A stretch of 64,000 nucleotides of DNA from JAHEEL01 sp942491345 (GCA_942491345.1 CALOAN010000011.1:1-64000); one strand, 5' to 3'. Positions 33,832-42,567 are shown, counted from the first letter of the stretch. Numbers and translations are program-made. Notes: generated by a model not told the origin, from the letters alone.

Positions 33832-34995
33832 ATGGCCGCAACAAAAACAATCGGGATTTTAACCGGTGGCGGCGATGTGCCGGGGCTGAATCCCTGCATC
33901 AAGCAACTCGTCACCCGCGCCGCCCACTGTCAGTTTTCCGTTCTGGGAATCCGCCGGGGATGGCAGGGCCTGTTGGCTTACAACCCGGACGACCCGTCCT
34001 CGTATGAAAAAAACCTGCAACCGCTGACCCCGGCCGACGTTCGCACCATCGACCGCTCCGGCGGCACCATCCTGCACACCTCGCGCACCAATCCCAGCGC
34101 CGTTTCCTTCCCGGCCGCACCGGACTTCCTTAAACCCCAGTATGCGTCGGAGGAGGCCAAAAAAGATTTCACCGCCCACATTCTGGCCAACCTGGCCCGC
34201 CTGGAGATCGACACCCTTGTTCCGATTGGGGGTGACGACACCCTGTCTTTCGCCGGTCGCCTGCACCGGGAAGGCTTTCCGGTGGTGGCCATTCCGAAAA
34301 CCATGGACAACGATGTCGTGGGCACGGATTACTGCATCGGATTTTCAACCGCCATTACCCGCAGCGTCAATTTTATTCATGCCCTGAGGACGTCGAGCGG
34401 CTCCCATGAGCGCATTGCCGTGGTGGAGCTTTTCGGGCGCTACTGCGGAGAAACATCGCTGGTTTCCGCCTATCTGTCCGGGGCCGATCGGGCCGTTATT
34501 TCCGAAGTTCCGTTTGAACCCGAGCGGCTGGCACGGTTTCTGGCAGACGACCGCGCCAAAAACCCCAGCCGCTATGCCATGCTGACCATCAGCGAAGGGG
34601 CCAGCACCATCGGCGGCGACATAATCCTGAGCGGCCGGGCCGATGCTTTCGGTCATCGTAAACTCGGCGGCATCGGAGCCTGGACCGCTGAAGCCATCAA
34701 GGAACTGACCGGCATCAACATCATCTACCAGCCGCTGTTTTACCTGATGCGCAGCGGATCACCGGATTCGCTGGATTTGATGGTGGCCCGCAATTTTGCC
34801 AATCTGGCGATTCAGCTGATCGACGGGCAGCTCACCGGCCGCATGGTCGCCTTGCAGGGCGGTTGCTACACGGATATCCCACTGGAGGACATCAGCAAGG
34901 GGGTCAAACGCGTCGATGTCGATGCCTTTTATGACCCGGCCGCATACCGGCCCGACATTCGGCAGGTGACCGGCAACCCCATGTTTCTCTACTAA
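33832..34995 (+). CDS. 6-phosphofructokinase with PPi-type signature
   Basis: The 387-residue enzyme starts at an ATG after AAAGGAG. GILTGGGDVPGLNPCI near the N-terminus is the phosphate-donor loop. The residues that discriminate donors are GGDD (133-136) and PKTMDND (155-161). Asp after GGD and Lys in place of Gly are the combination associated with pyrophosphate-dependent PFKs, whereas ATP enzymes have GGDG and PGT. It would phosphorylate fructose-6-phosphate reversibly using PPi, saving ATP. It is followed 17 bases later by fructose-1,6-bisphosphatase, so glycolytic and gluconeogenic steps share a transcript. Confidence 0.9.
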   Translation: MAATKTIGILTGGGDVPGLNPCIKQLVTRAAHCQFSVLGIRRGWQGLLAYNPDDPSSYEKNLQPLTPADVRTIDRSGGTILHTSRTNPSAVSFPAAPDFLKPQYASEEAKKDFTAHILANLARLEIDTLVPIGGDDTLSFAGRLHREGFPVVAIPKTMDNDVVGTDYCIGFSTAITRSVNFIHALRTSSGSHERIAVVELFGRYCGETSLVSAYLSGADRAVISEVPFEPERLARFLADDRAKNPSRYAMLTISEGASTIGGDIILSGRADAFGHRKLGGIGAWTAEAIKELTGINIIYQPLFYLMRSGSPDSLDLMVARNFANLAIQLIDGQLTGRMVALQGGCYTDIPLEDISKGVKRVDVDAFYDPAAYRPDIRQVTGNPMFLY

Positions 34996-35012
34996 GAAGG
35001 GAGACCTCCGCA

Positions 35013-36125
35013 ATGAAAACCACCATCAGTGCCTTCCGGGCCGATCTCGGCGGTATCGGCGGCCATCTGCGACCCAGCGCCAAGGTCTGCAGCGCGGTTT
35101 CCGACTATGTGCGAAGTGAACTCCATTCCTTGTTGAAGGATACCGATATCAGCTTTACGGGCGACGACATGACGATCGTGGCAACGCATACCCAGGGGTG
35201 CAATGACCGCGCCGTACACGAGGGGCTGATGGAAGCTTTGCGCTGCGGTGCCCGCCAGGCAGCGGAGGAAGGCCTGTACGGCGCTGGTCAGGACCTGTAT
35301 CGCGAGGCCTTTTCAGGCGCCGTCAAGGGTTTGGGGCCGGGCATCGCCGAAATGTGTTTCGAAGAACGTCCCAATGAAGCGTTTCTCGTTCTGACCGCCG
35401 ACAAAACCCGCCCCGGCGCCTTCAACCTGCCCCTCTACCTGGCATTTGCCGATCCCATGGTCTGCGCCGGGCTGCTGCTTTCCAGAAAGCTGCACCAGGG
35501 ATTTCGCTTCGTGATCATGGATGTGGCGTATGCCGCGCATGACCGGGTCGTGAGCCTGGAAGCGCCGCAGGACCTCTACGACATGGCGGCCCTTCTGCGG
35601 AGCCCCGAGCGCTTTGCCATCGAAGCGATCTTCTCACGCACCACCGGAGACCAATCGGTGGCCGTCAGCACGGCCCGGCTGCACAATGTCGCCGGATTTG
35701 TCACGGGCCGCGACGACCCCGTGGCCATCGTTCGCGTGCAGGACCACTTCCCGTCCACCGGCGAAGTTTTAGCCCCTTACGCCATCGGCCCTTTCGTTCC
35801 GGGTTTTTTGCGTGGCAGCCATGCCGGGGCTCTGCTGCCGGTCCGTCGCAACACGGGGGTTTCGTTTTTTGACGGCCCCCCCATTGTCTCCGGTGCCGCT
35901 TTTTGCATCAAACAGGCGCGCCTGACCGATGCGGTGGATGTTTTCGACCACCCCTTCTGGGATCACACGGCCCGCCAGATTGCCGAAAAAACATTATCGA
36001 TTCGGCATCAGGGGTTTTTCGGCAATGCCATGCTGACCTTGGATGAACTCTCCCAAAGCGATATCATTAACATTATCAGAGAATTGGACGATCGTTTTGT
36101 CACGCGCAAACCCAAAGCGAGCTGA
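35013..36125 (+). CDS. Class V (archaeal-type) fructose-1,6-bisphosphatase family protein
   Basis: The 370-residue protein matches the archaeal FBP aldolase/phosphatase family along its length: FRADLGGIGGH at the N-terminus, FTGDDMTIVATH (48-59), GLYGAGQDLYREAFSG, ADKTRPGAFNLPLY (129-142), LRGSHAGALLPV and FFDGPP. The metal-binding and phosphatase residues look intact. The stretch that in bifunctional enzymes carries the aldolase Tyr and Schiff-base Lys (YxGK) reads VTGRDDP here, Val230 and Arg233, so aldolase activity is probably lost. Ribosome site AAGGGAG; operon with PPi-type PFK. Confidence 0.9.
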   Translation: MKTTISAFRADLGGIGGHLRPSAKVCSAVSDYVRSELHSLLKDTDISFTGDDMTIVATHTQGCNDRAVHEGLMEALRCGARQAAEEGLYGAGQDLYREAFSGAVKGLGPGIAEMCFEERPNEAFLVLTADKTRPGAFNLPLYLAFADPMVCAGLLLSRKLHQGFRFVIMDVAYAAHDRVVSLEAPQDLYDMAALLRSPERFAIEAIFSRTTGDQSVAVSTARLHNVAGFVTGRDDPVAIVRVQDHFPSTGEVLAPYAIGPFVPGFLRGSHAGALLPVRRNTGVSFFDGPPIVSGAAFCIKQARLTDAVDVFDHPFWDHTARQIAEKTLSIRHQGFFGNAMLTLDELSQSDIINIIRELDDRFVTRKPKAS

Positions 36126-36224
36126 CGTTAAAGCCGGAAGGGAGGACGCTTACCGGTTGGTCGGCCGATGTCCTGCCCATTATGCCGTTCATCTGAATTG
36201 GCGTCCAAAAGAAAGTCGATTGAA

Positions 36225-36734
36225 ATGGAACTCCAGTTAAAGCGTATCTATTTCCGGTGGCTTACAGCCGTCGCCCTCGTGTGGAGCGGAGGCCGAGTGG
36301 TACAGCACGTCATGCCCGGGTTTGGCGCGCCCCTCCATGTGAGTGCATCCTGCGGTCCGGCCCTTTTCATCCTCACAGCAATATGCGCGCTGGCCGGCCC
36401 GATTCTCTACCGCACCCTGTTCGCCTATCAAAAACACGCATGCGTCCAGATCGCCACGACCACATTTGTCCGCTTCGAACGCCATCTGATCCTGATCGGT
36501 ATGGCCGCACTTGGTCTTGCCATGGTAGCGGATATGCTGGCGGTGACTTCCTTTTACCGATCCGGCACCCTGCTGATCGCACTCTATGCGGCCTATTGTG
36601 GTTTCCCTTCGCAAAAGCGGCTTGCACTCGATCGGCGCCTCTACCGCGTTGCCGCCGAGCATCGCAAACCGCCAACGCTCGTCGTGCACCGCAATCCCAC
36701 TGCACGTCAGACAAGAACGCCTCAGGCGAGGTAA
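36225..36734 (+). CDS. Uncharacterised membrane protein with about four segments
   Basis: Starting at ATG 36225 the product has 169 residues; the frame is open to ATG 36168, which would add a CPLC motif. Hydrophobic segments lie near residues 10-28, 42-65, 88-108 and 112-128, then a basic C-terminal tail. No family is recognised. It is 2 bases upstream of a 93-residue protein and then an ArsA-like ATPase, suggesting a three-gene unit. Ribosome site is poor (AAAGAAAG), so the exact start is uncertain. Confidence 0.55.
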   Translation: MELQLKRIYFRWLTAVALVWSGGRVVQHVMPGFGAPLHVSASCGPALFILTAICALAGPILYRTLFAYQKHACVQIATTTFVRFERHLILIGMAALGLAMVADMLAVTSFYRSGTLLIALYAAYCGFPSQKRLALDRRLYRVAAEHRKPPTLVVHRNPTARQTRTPQAR

Positions 36735-36736
36735 CC

Positions 36737-37018
36737 ATGGTCGTCAGGCTCAAAAATCGTCTGCAATCCTGGTGGACAAGTGCCGACGCCGTCATGCGCG
36801 GCAAGGCCGTCGAGTCCGTCGAGTACGAAATCGATGAACTGGTCAACATCTTCGGCATCCTGGTCTTGGGGGCCTTCATCGGAATTCCGTCACCACCGGT
36901 GCATGTCAGCATGGAACTGCTGCCCCTGATGGACGAGGAGTTGGCCGTCATGCTCGATCGGATCATGACGGCCCATGATCCGCTGGGCGATTTGTTCTCC
37001 GTATTCTCGATCGATTGA
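36737..37018 (+). CDS. Uncharacterised 93-residue protein coupled to ArsA-like ATPase
   Basis: The ATG at 36737 follows the previous stop by 2 bases and GCGAGG lies just upstream. The protein starts basic and amphipathic (VVRLKNRLQSWW), has one hydrophobic stretch at about 37-52 (LVNIFGILVLGAFIGI) and an acidic C-terminus (MDEELAVMLDRIM). No family is recognised. It precedes the ArsA-like ATPase by 11 bases. A short protein with one hydrophobic helix next to a Get3/ArsA-type ATPase could be a client or membrane adaptor, which is speculation. Confidence 0.65.
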   Translation: MVVRLKNRLQSWWTSADAVMRGKAVESVEYEIDELVNIFGILVLGAFIGIPSPPVHVSMELLPLMDEELAVMLDRIMTAHDPLGDLFSVFSID

Positions 37019-37029
37019 TAAGGAGCCCC

Positions 37030-37944
37030 ATGCCGCCAATCCTTCATTTTTTTATTGGCAAGGGCGGGGTCGGCAAATCCACGACATCCGCCCTGACCGC
37101 CGTTCATCTTGCCCGCTCGGGCCGAAAAACCCTGCTGGTTTCCCTGGACCCGGCGCACAACCAGCGGGATATTTTCCGGCAGCCCTTTTCTGAAAAACCG
37201 GTCCCGGTTTGTCAGAACCTGGCCGTGAAAGAAATCGATGTCGACCAGTGGATAAAGCGCTATCTGAAAAAAAGCACGGACCTCATCAAAAGGGCCTATG
37301 CCTACCAGAGCGCCTTCAACATTCAACGCTATTTCAACGTCCTCAAGCTCTCTCCGGGCCTGGAAGAGTACGCCCTGCTGCTCGCCTTCGACGACACCCT
37401 CACTCACGGTGGCGCCCTGGACGACATTCTTTTCGACATGCCGCCCACCGCCTTGACCCTGCGCTTCTTTTCGCTGCCCGTCATTACCCGCCTGTGGCTG
37501 AACGAGCTGCTCGCACTGCGATCCAAAATTTACGAGCGCAAAAAAATCGTCTCAAAAATCAAATTCAAAACCATGGCCATAGAGCAGGATAAAGTAAAAT
37601 CCCGCCTGCAGACCCTGATCGAAGACAGCCGGCACCAGAGCGCACGCTTCACCTCCGACGCCACCCGTATCGATCTGGTGCTCAACAACGACCCCCTGTC
37701 CTGTTCGGAGGCCATGCGGATCATCAAAAAAATGCATGCGATCAGCATCCCCATCACCCGCCTGCTGCTCAATCGGTGCCGCCCGGGCGAGATCATCGAA
37801 AAGCACAGCCGGGTACTTGAAGCCTATCCCATCTGGCGATTTCCCCAAAGCGACGACCGATTGACAGGTCTTCCCGCCCTGGAAGATTATCTCCATCGCC
37901 ATACGGGTCTGTTCACCATCCAGGACATGGCGGTAGCCGGATAA
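37030..37944 (+). CDS. ArsA/Get3-family P-loop ATPase
   Basis: The 304-residue ATPase starts at an ATG after AAGGAG. A deviant Walker A loop GKGGVGKST lies at residues 10-18, Switch I region SLDPAHNQ follows near 41-48, and FDMPPTALTLRF (about 138-149) is the Switch II equivalent. A basic helical region (about 170-200) and VLNNDPLS complete the family pattern. The usual ArsA Cys triad for arsenite is not evident, and it is a single-copy half, so arsenite export is unlikely; protein targeting or maturation is more plausible. Neighbouring genes are two uncharacterised, partly hydrophobic proteins. Confidence 0.85.
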   Translation: MPPILHFFIGKGGVGKSTTSALTAVHLARSGRKTLLVSLDPAHNQRDIFRQPFSEKPVPVCQNLAVKEIDVDQWIKRYLKKSTDLIKRAYAYQSAFNIQRYFNVLKLSPGLEEYALLLAFDDTLTHGGALDDILFDMPPTALTLRFFSLPVITRLWLNELLALRSKIYERKKIVSKIKFKTMAIEQDKVKSRLQTLIEDSRHQSARFTSDATRIDLVLNNDPLSCSEAMRIIKKMHAISIPITRLLLNRCRPGEIIEKHSRVLEAYPIWRFPQSDDRLTGLPALEDYLHRHTGLFTIQDMAVAG

Positions 37945-38250
37945 ACAGAATTACCTGCTTGGCCATATGGCGTCGTGCCCTTATCGAAACCGCAGTCCTT
38001 GTCAGTTAAAAACAGTGTCCTACTTCGCAATTTTTCGAAACCGGGTGTGACAAATCTTCTAAAACAAAGGGAAAGCCGTTCAGGTTATCAATTAAAATTT
38101 TTTATCTATTTGTTATTTTTAGTAATTTTTTTATCCTCGCGCATGGCACTCTTCCTGCAAATCAAATTACCAAGCTTCAAACCATACCCCTTGTGCCGGC
38201 GCGCTTTAAGCGTCGGTTCGACCCTGCCTACCAAAAGACGGAGGTGTGTC
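37945..38250. other. AT-rich promoter region before the cytidylate-kinase-like gene
   Basis: This 306-base stretch is markedly AT-rich from 38030 to 38140 and contains a sigma-54 promoter at 38144-38159. The open frame extending upstream from the kinase-like gene (to 37975) overlaps this promoter and lacks a ribosome site, so it is not coding in my view. Confidence 0.55.
38144..38159 (+). promoter_or_regulatory. Predicted sigma-54 promoter of the cytidylate-kinase-like gene
   Basis: TGGCACTCTTCCTGCA has GG at 38145-38146 and GC at 38157-38158, a full -24 element and one mismatch at -12. It is preceded by an AT-rich tract. The predicted start near 38170 leaves a leader of about 80 bases. Confidence 0.75.
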
Positions 38251-38994
38251 ATGACGACGACAGGTTCCGGCAGCCGCTTTCTTCCCGGCACTTACACACA
38301 AAAACGGTATGATGCAGAACAAAGAGCGCATCAATATGTCGTTGAATGGGAGCAAAGAGAAACCCAGAAACGAAGTACCAGTCAGGAACTTTCGACGCTG
38401 CAGCCTACCATTTGTTTTTCGCGAAAAATCGGTGTCGGTGCGCTTGAAATCGCGGACATTCTTGCCCAAAAAACCGACCAAAGGGTCGCGGATCGTCTTA
38501 TCATCGAAAAAATAGCAGCCGATGCGGACTTGAGTCAGAAAACAGTTACCTATTTCGATGAACGCCACCCCGGAAAAATGAATGAGCTAGGCGCCCTTCT
38601 TTTTGGGGAAAAATCCTTCATCATGAGCGATTTTACGCGCAAGCTCTTCAGTGCCGTGATTAACTTGGCAGAATCCGAATCGACTATCTTTGTGGGACGC
38701 GGAACCCACCTGATCCTGCCGCGGGATCGCGTTTTGGCCGTACGCTGCATCAGTTCCGAAGAATTTCGAATCAAACGGGTGGCGGATATTCTCGGTGTAT
38801 CGGAAGACGACGCAAGAAAAGAACTGGATGCCGCCGACAAAGAGCAGCGCCGGTTCTTCCAGAAGGCCTTTGGCAAAAAAGACGCCCCGCCCGACGAATT
38901 CGATCTCATCATCAATTGTGATTTCCTGCACCAGCCGACATGGGCGGCGGATGTTATCCATCAGGCATTTGTCAGCAAATTTCATCTGGGGTGA
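38251..38994 (+). CDS. Cytidylate kinase-like family protein
   Basis: The 247-residue protein starts after GGAGGTGTGTC. From about residue 48 it resembles the cytidylate-kinase-like (AAK6) family: PTICFSRKIGVGALEIADIL stands where ISRxxGSGG normally forms the phosphate loop, followed by DRLIIEKIAADA, then VGRGTHLILP and a helical lid (RIKRVADILGVSEDDARKEL). The degenerate phosphate loop (IGVGALE instead of GSGG) casts doubt on nucleotide kinase activity; a regulatory or sensing role is possible. It has its own sigma-54 promoter and precedes dodecin and universal stress genes. Confidence 0.75.
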   Translation: MTTTGSGSRFLPGTYTQKRYDAEQRAHQYVVEWEQRETQKRSTSQELSTLQPTICFSRKIGVGALEIADILAQKTDQRVADRLIIEKIAADADLSQKTVTYFDERHPGKMNELGALLFGEKSFIMSDFTRKLFSAVINLAESESTIFVGRGTHLILPRDRVLAVRCISSEEFRIKRVADILGVSEDDARKELDAADKEQRRFFQKAFGKKDAPPDEFDLIINCDFLHQPTWAADVIHQAFVSKFHLG

Positions 38995-39078
38995 TATCGG
39001 GCCACGGGCAAACCATTTGTTTATCTTCACCACGGCCTTGAGCCTTTTCGATTACGCCAATTTAGAAAGGAGATGATC

Positions 39079-39285
39079 ATGGATAATAGCGTCTATAAAG
39101 TAGTAGAAGTCGTCGGATTTTCCGAAACCTCATGGGAAGATGCCGCTAAAGTTGCCGTATCAGCGGTTGACCGCTCTATTCGCGATATGCGGATAGCGGA
39201 AGTCGTAAAAATGGATATGCGCCTGGAAGATAACAGAATCGTGGGCTATCGCACCAAATTAAAAGTTTCCTTTAAATTGGAATGA
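39079..39285 (+). CDS. Dodecin family flavin-binding protein
   Basis: The 68-residue protein matches dodecin: VYKVVEVVGFSETSWEDAAKVA at the N-terminus, then RSIRDMRIAEVVKMDMRL and a final beta strand. Dodecins form twelve-subunit hollow spheres that store or buffer riboflavin, FMN or CoA. AAAGGAG lies 6 bases before ATG 39079, so this start is preferred over the ATG at 39073 that abuts the ribosome site. It sits between stress-related genes, consistent with a flavin-storage role for a cell rich in flavoenzymes. Confidence 0.92.
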   Translation: MDNSVYKVVEVVGFSETSWEDAAKVAVSAVDRSIRDMRIAEVVKMDMRLEDNRIVGYRTKLKVSFKLE

Positions 39286-39401
39286 ATGACGAAGGCGTCC
39301 CTTTTTTACCCGGCACGCAAAGCTCTTGTACCCGTGAATAATGGCAATACGATAAGCATCGTGTCGGGTGCCTAGCGACGCTTTATAAAAGGAGGTGGCC
39401 C

Positions 39402-40337
39402 ATGGCATCCTTGCCGACGATCCTTGTCGCTGTCGACGGCTCTGATCAATCCAGGCATACGATTACCTATCTCAGCCGCATCCTCTCGCCGAATGAAGTA
39501 TACCTTGAATTGTTTCATGTGCGGGCCGAAATGCCGGAAGCGTTCTTTGACGAGGGCGAAACAACGGCGACCGCGGCCTACGAGACGGAAATCCAAACAT
39601 GGAAAAGCAGCCGCGGCACTCAGATCAATCGGTTTATGGATGACGCCCAAAAAAGCTTTCTTGCAGCAGGATTTCCATCCGGCAGTGTTTCCGTCTCCGT
39701 TCAATCGCGAAAAATCGGCATCGCCCGCGACATCATCGGCAAGTCCCGACGCGGCTACGCCGCCGTGGTCATCGGCCGCAATGGTTTCGGCACCCTGCCC
39801 GAGTTCATGTTGGGCAGTATTGCGTCCAAACTGGCAGAGGCGGTTGCCCATATCCCGCTGGTCATCGTGGGCGGACAGCCCGAAACCCGAAAAGTCATCG
39901 TGGCCTATGATCAATCCTGGCGGGTCCGCAAAGGGATGGATAAGGTCAGCGTCCTTTTCTCCCGGTCACTTGAAGACATCCTGTTTTGCCATATTGTGCG
40001 TCCCCTGTCAGAGCATCACCCGGCCGGTCAATCTTTTTTTACAAGCCGCAACGAAGCACACTGGCTGGATGAAAACTCGCGGAAGATTGTGCCGGCGATG
40101 GTGATGGCCAAGAAGCATTTGAGCCGTGCAGGTTTCGAACCACAGGCGTTTCGCACGGCCATTTTGAAAGAAAAGACCAGCCGTGCGAACGGTGTCTGCA
40201 TGGAAGCCGATACCCTCGGGGCCGGCACCATTATCGTCGGTCGCCGCGGAACCTCTGTGGTGGAAGATTTTGCCATGGGGCGTGTCACGCGAAAAATTCT
40301 CTACCTGGCTTTCAACAAGGCCATTTGGATCGTGTAA
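39402..40337 (+). CDS. Tandem universal stress protein (two Usp domains)
   Basis: The 311-residue protein follows AAAGGAGGTGG. The first Usp domain (about 5-160) has ILVAVDGSDQS and a complete loop GRNGFGTLPEFMLGS. The second (about 165-311) starts KVIVAYDQSWRV and ends with loop GRRGTSVVEDFAMGR, where Arg replaces the last Ser/Thr. It is the paralogue of the protein at 30212 but diverged. It lies 60 bases upstream of the hydrogenase operon and may be co-transcribed with it, since I see no terminator between them. Confidence 0.88.
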   Translation: MASLPTILVAVDGSDQSRHTITYLSRILSPNEVYLELFHVRAEMPEAFFDEGETTATAAYETEIQTWKSSRGTQINRFMDDAQKSFLAAGFPSGSVSVSVQSRKIGIARDIIGKSRRGYAAVVIGRNGFGTLPEFMLGSIASKLAEAVAHIPLVIVGGQPETRKVIVAYDQSWRVRKGMDKVSVLFSRSLEDILFCHIVRPLSEHHPAGQSFFTSRNEAHWLDENSRKIVPAMVMAKKHLSRAGFEPQAFRTAILKEKTSRANGVCMEADTLGAGTIIVGRRGTSVVEDFAMGRVTRKILYLAFNKAIWIV

Positions 40338-40397
40338 GACCCCGATCTCCGTTGTTCTGGTGTCAACGCCGCATCGCTTAACTTTCGACAAAGTGAG

Positions 40398-40934
40398 ATG
40401 CCCATGGAAGCGCTGAAGGAAACCACCTCTAAAACCCAAGATGAAACTTCGAAGCGTGCCGATGATCCGCGCTGGCGCAGGGTCAACCGCGTGATGCGCT
40501 TGCACGGCTATCGACCCAATGCCCTGATCGAGACCCTCCACATGGTTCAGGACACCTTCGGTTTCCTGGAAATGGAGGCACTGAAATATGTGGCCAAAAC
40601 ACTTCAGGTCCCCCTCAGCAGGGTCTACGCAGTGGCCACCTTTTATCATTTTTTTACCCTCAAGCCGCCGGGCAGACACACCTGCGTGGTTTGCATGGGC
40701 ACGGCTTGTTATATCAGCGGCGCAGCGCAGATCATAGGAGATATAGAACAATCGCTTCATATTGAACCCGGCGAAACAACCGCCGATGGCGCTATTTCGC
40801 TTGTGACGGCACGCTGTTTGGGGTCATGCGGTCTGGCGCCGGCCGTCGTCCTGGACGGCGAGATCAAGGGGAAAATCACGCCCGCGGCCGTTCTGGAAAC
40901 CTTAGAGAGGTGGAAAACCGATGACGCTGGATGA
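40398..40934 (+). CDS. hoxE: NAD-linked [NiFe] hydrogenase diaphorase subunit HoxE
   Basis: The 178-residue protein is a NuoE-type thioredoxin-fold subunit. A helical N-terminal domain (VQDTFGFLEMEALKYVAKTL, then SRVYAVATFYHFF) precedes the four cysteines of a [2Fe-2S] cluster in CMGTAC and CLGSCG. It would pass electrons within the diaphorase module of a bidirectional hydrogenase. Start ATG 40398 follows AAAGTGAG; ATG 40404 is an alternative. Its 3' end overlaps hoxF by 14 bases, the first gene junction in a tight hoxEFUYHW operon. Confidence 0.9.
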   Translation: MPMEALKETTSKTQDETSKRADDPRWRRVNRVMRLHGYRPNALIETLHMVQDTFGFLEMEALKYVAKTLQVPLSRVYAVATFYHFFTLKPPGRHTCVVCMGTACYISGAAQIIGDIEQSLHIEPGETTADGAISLVTARCLGSCGLAPAVVLDGEIKGKITPAAVLETLERWKTDDAG

Positions 40935-42567
40935 GATACTCGAAATCGCCCGGATTGAAGCGGATCGCGAGGAGGGCTACCGGCACCGCATCAATGTATG
41001 TGTCGCCGCCGGCTGTCTCTCTTGTCAAAGCGCTTCCGTCAAGGAGGCCTTTGAAAAGGAAATCGCCAAACGGGGCCTGGAAAACTGGTGCCGGGTCAAA
41101 GGGGTGGGCTGCCTTGGTCTTTGCAGCGGGGGACCGCTGGTGGCCATCGAACCGGCCGGCATTCTCTACCATGCCGTGTCGGTTCCCGATGTTTCCGATG
41201 TCCTGGAAGCGCTTGACGGCCGTCCGCTGGATCGTCTGGTCTGTTCCGGCGAAGCCCCCTTTTTTCAACGCCAGAAAAAAATCGTTTTGGAAAATTGCGG
41301 CCGCATCGATCCGGAACGGCTCGAGGATTACATCGCGGCCGGCGGATACCAGGCATTGCATGCCGCGTTGACGCGGATGACGCCGGAAGAGATCACCCGG
41401 GAAATCACCAAAAGTGGTTTGCGGGGACGCGGCGGGGCCGGCTTTCCCACAGGATTGAAATGGTCCACGGTGGCCAAGGCCGTGAATGAAACCAAGTTCG
41501 TCATCTGCAATGCCGACGAAGGGGATCCCGGGGCGTTTATGGACCGCAGCGTGCTGGAAAGCGATCCGCATCGGGTCCTCGAAGGAATGGCCATCGCAGC
41601 CCGTGCCGTCGGTGCCAATCATGGTTTCATCTATGTACGGGCGGAATACCCCTTGGCGGTCAAACGACTGAAGACAGCCATCGCCCAGGCCGAGCACGCC
41701 GGATTTCTCGGCAACAACATCTTTCACACGCCGTTTCGCTTCGATATCAAGGTCCGGCTCGGGGCCGGCGCCTTCGTCTGCGGTGAAGAGACCGCCCTGA
41801 TCGCCTCCATCGAGGGGCAACTCGGCAGACCCCGTCCACGCCCGCCCTATCCCGCCGAAGCCGGGCTTTGGGGATACCCGACCTTGATCAACAATGTGGA
41901 AACGCTTGCCAATATCGTACCGATTATTCGCGAGGGCAGCCAATGGTTTGCGGGTATCGGCACGGAAAAAAGCAAGGGCACCAAGGTTTTTGCCCTGGCC
42001 GGCCGGGTCAAGAACACGGGGTTGATTGAAGTGCCCATGGGGACGTCGCTGCGGGAAATTGTTTTTGAGATCGGTGGCGGGATCAAGGAGGGCAAACAGT
42101 TCAAAGCCGCTCAGACCGGCGGCCCATCGGGGGGGTGTATCCCGGAGCATTCGCTCGATCTGCCGATGGATTACGAATCCCTGGCCCAGGTCGGTTCGAT
42201 CATGGGCTCGGGCGGCATGATTGTGATGGACGAGACGTCCTGCATGGTGGATGTGGCCCGGTATTTTATGGAATTCTGCCGATCGGAATCCTGTGGCAAA
42301 TGTGTTCCCTGCCGGGTCGGGACGACGCAGATCCACGAACTGCTATGCAAAATTACCAACGGAACCGGCACCGCCTCGGATCTGACCAAACTCGATGACC
42401 TGTGCGACCTGATCAAGCACACCAGTTTGTGTGGTCTCGGACAAACCGCAGCCAATCCGGTGATGAGTACCCTGCGTCATTTCCGGGAGGAGTACCGGGC
42501 CCACATCGAAGATCGGTTTTGTGCCGCCGGTACTTGCCGGATGAGCCGTCGAAAGGAGGGGGAATGA
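40921..42567 (+). CDS. hoxF: NAD-linked [NiFe] hydrogenase diaphorase subunit HoxF
   Basis: The 548-residue NuoF-type flavoprotein has an N-terminal thioredoxin-like [2Fe-2S] domain (CVAAGCLSC, then GCLGLCSGGP). The NADH/FMN module follows at about 150-420: GRGGAGFPTGLKW and CNADEGDPGAFMDR. The C-terminal [4Fe-4S] motif is ESCGKCVPCRVGT. It is where NAD(H) and FMN bind. All cofactor motifs are intact. Its stop overlaps the ATG of hoxU by 4 bases. Confidence 0.95.
   Translation: MTLDEILEIARIEADREEGYRHRINVCVAAGCLSCQSASVKEAFEKEIAKRGLENWCRVKGVGCLGLCSGGPLVAIEPAGILYHAVSVPDVSDVLEALDGRPLDRLVCSGEAPFFQRQKKIVLENCGRIDPERLEDYIAAGGYQALHAALTRMTPEEITREITKSGLRGRGGAGFPTGLKWSTVAKAVNETKFVICNADEGDPGAFMDRSVLESDPHRVLEGMAIAARAVGANHGFIYVRAEYPLAVKRLKTAIAQAEHAGFLGNNIFHTPFRFDIKVRLGAGAFVCGEETALIASIEGQLGRPRPRPPYPAEAGLWGYPTLINNVETLANIVPIIREGSQWFAGIGTEKSKGTKVFALAGRVKNTGLIEVPMGTSLREIVFEIGGGIKEGKQFKAAQTGGPSGGCIPEHSLDLPMDYESLAQVGSIMGSGGMIVMDETSCMVDVARYFMEFCRSESCGKCVPCRVGTTQIHELLCKITNGTGTASDLTKLDDLCDLIKHTSLCGLGQTAANPVMSTLRHFREEYRAHIEDRFCAAGTCRMSRRKEGE

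Noticed and set aside
39290..39312. GACG-aagg-CGTC followed by a T-run after dodecin
   Set aside because: The stem is only 4 bp; not enough for a confident terminator although the T-run is suggestive.
40357..40372. Possible sigma-54 promoter before hoxE (TGGTGTCAACGCCGCA)
   Set aside because: Phase is right but both boxes deviate (TGGTGT, CCGC); too weak to call.
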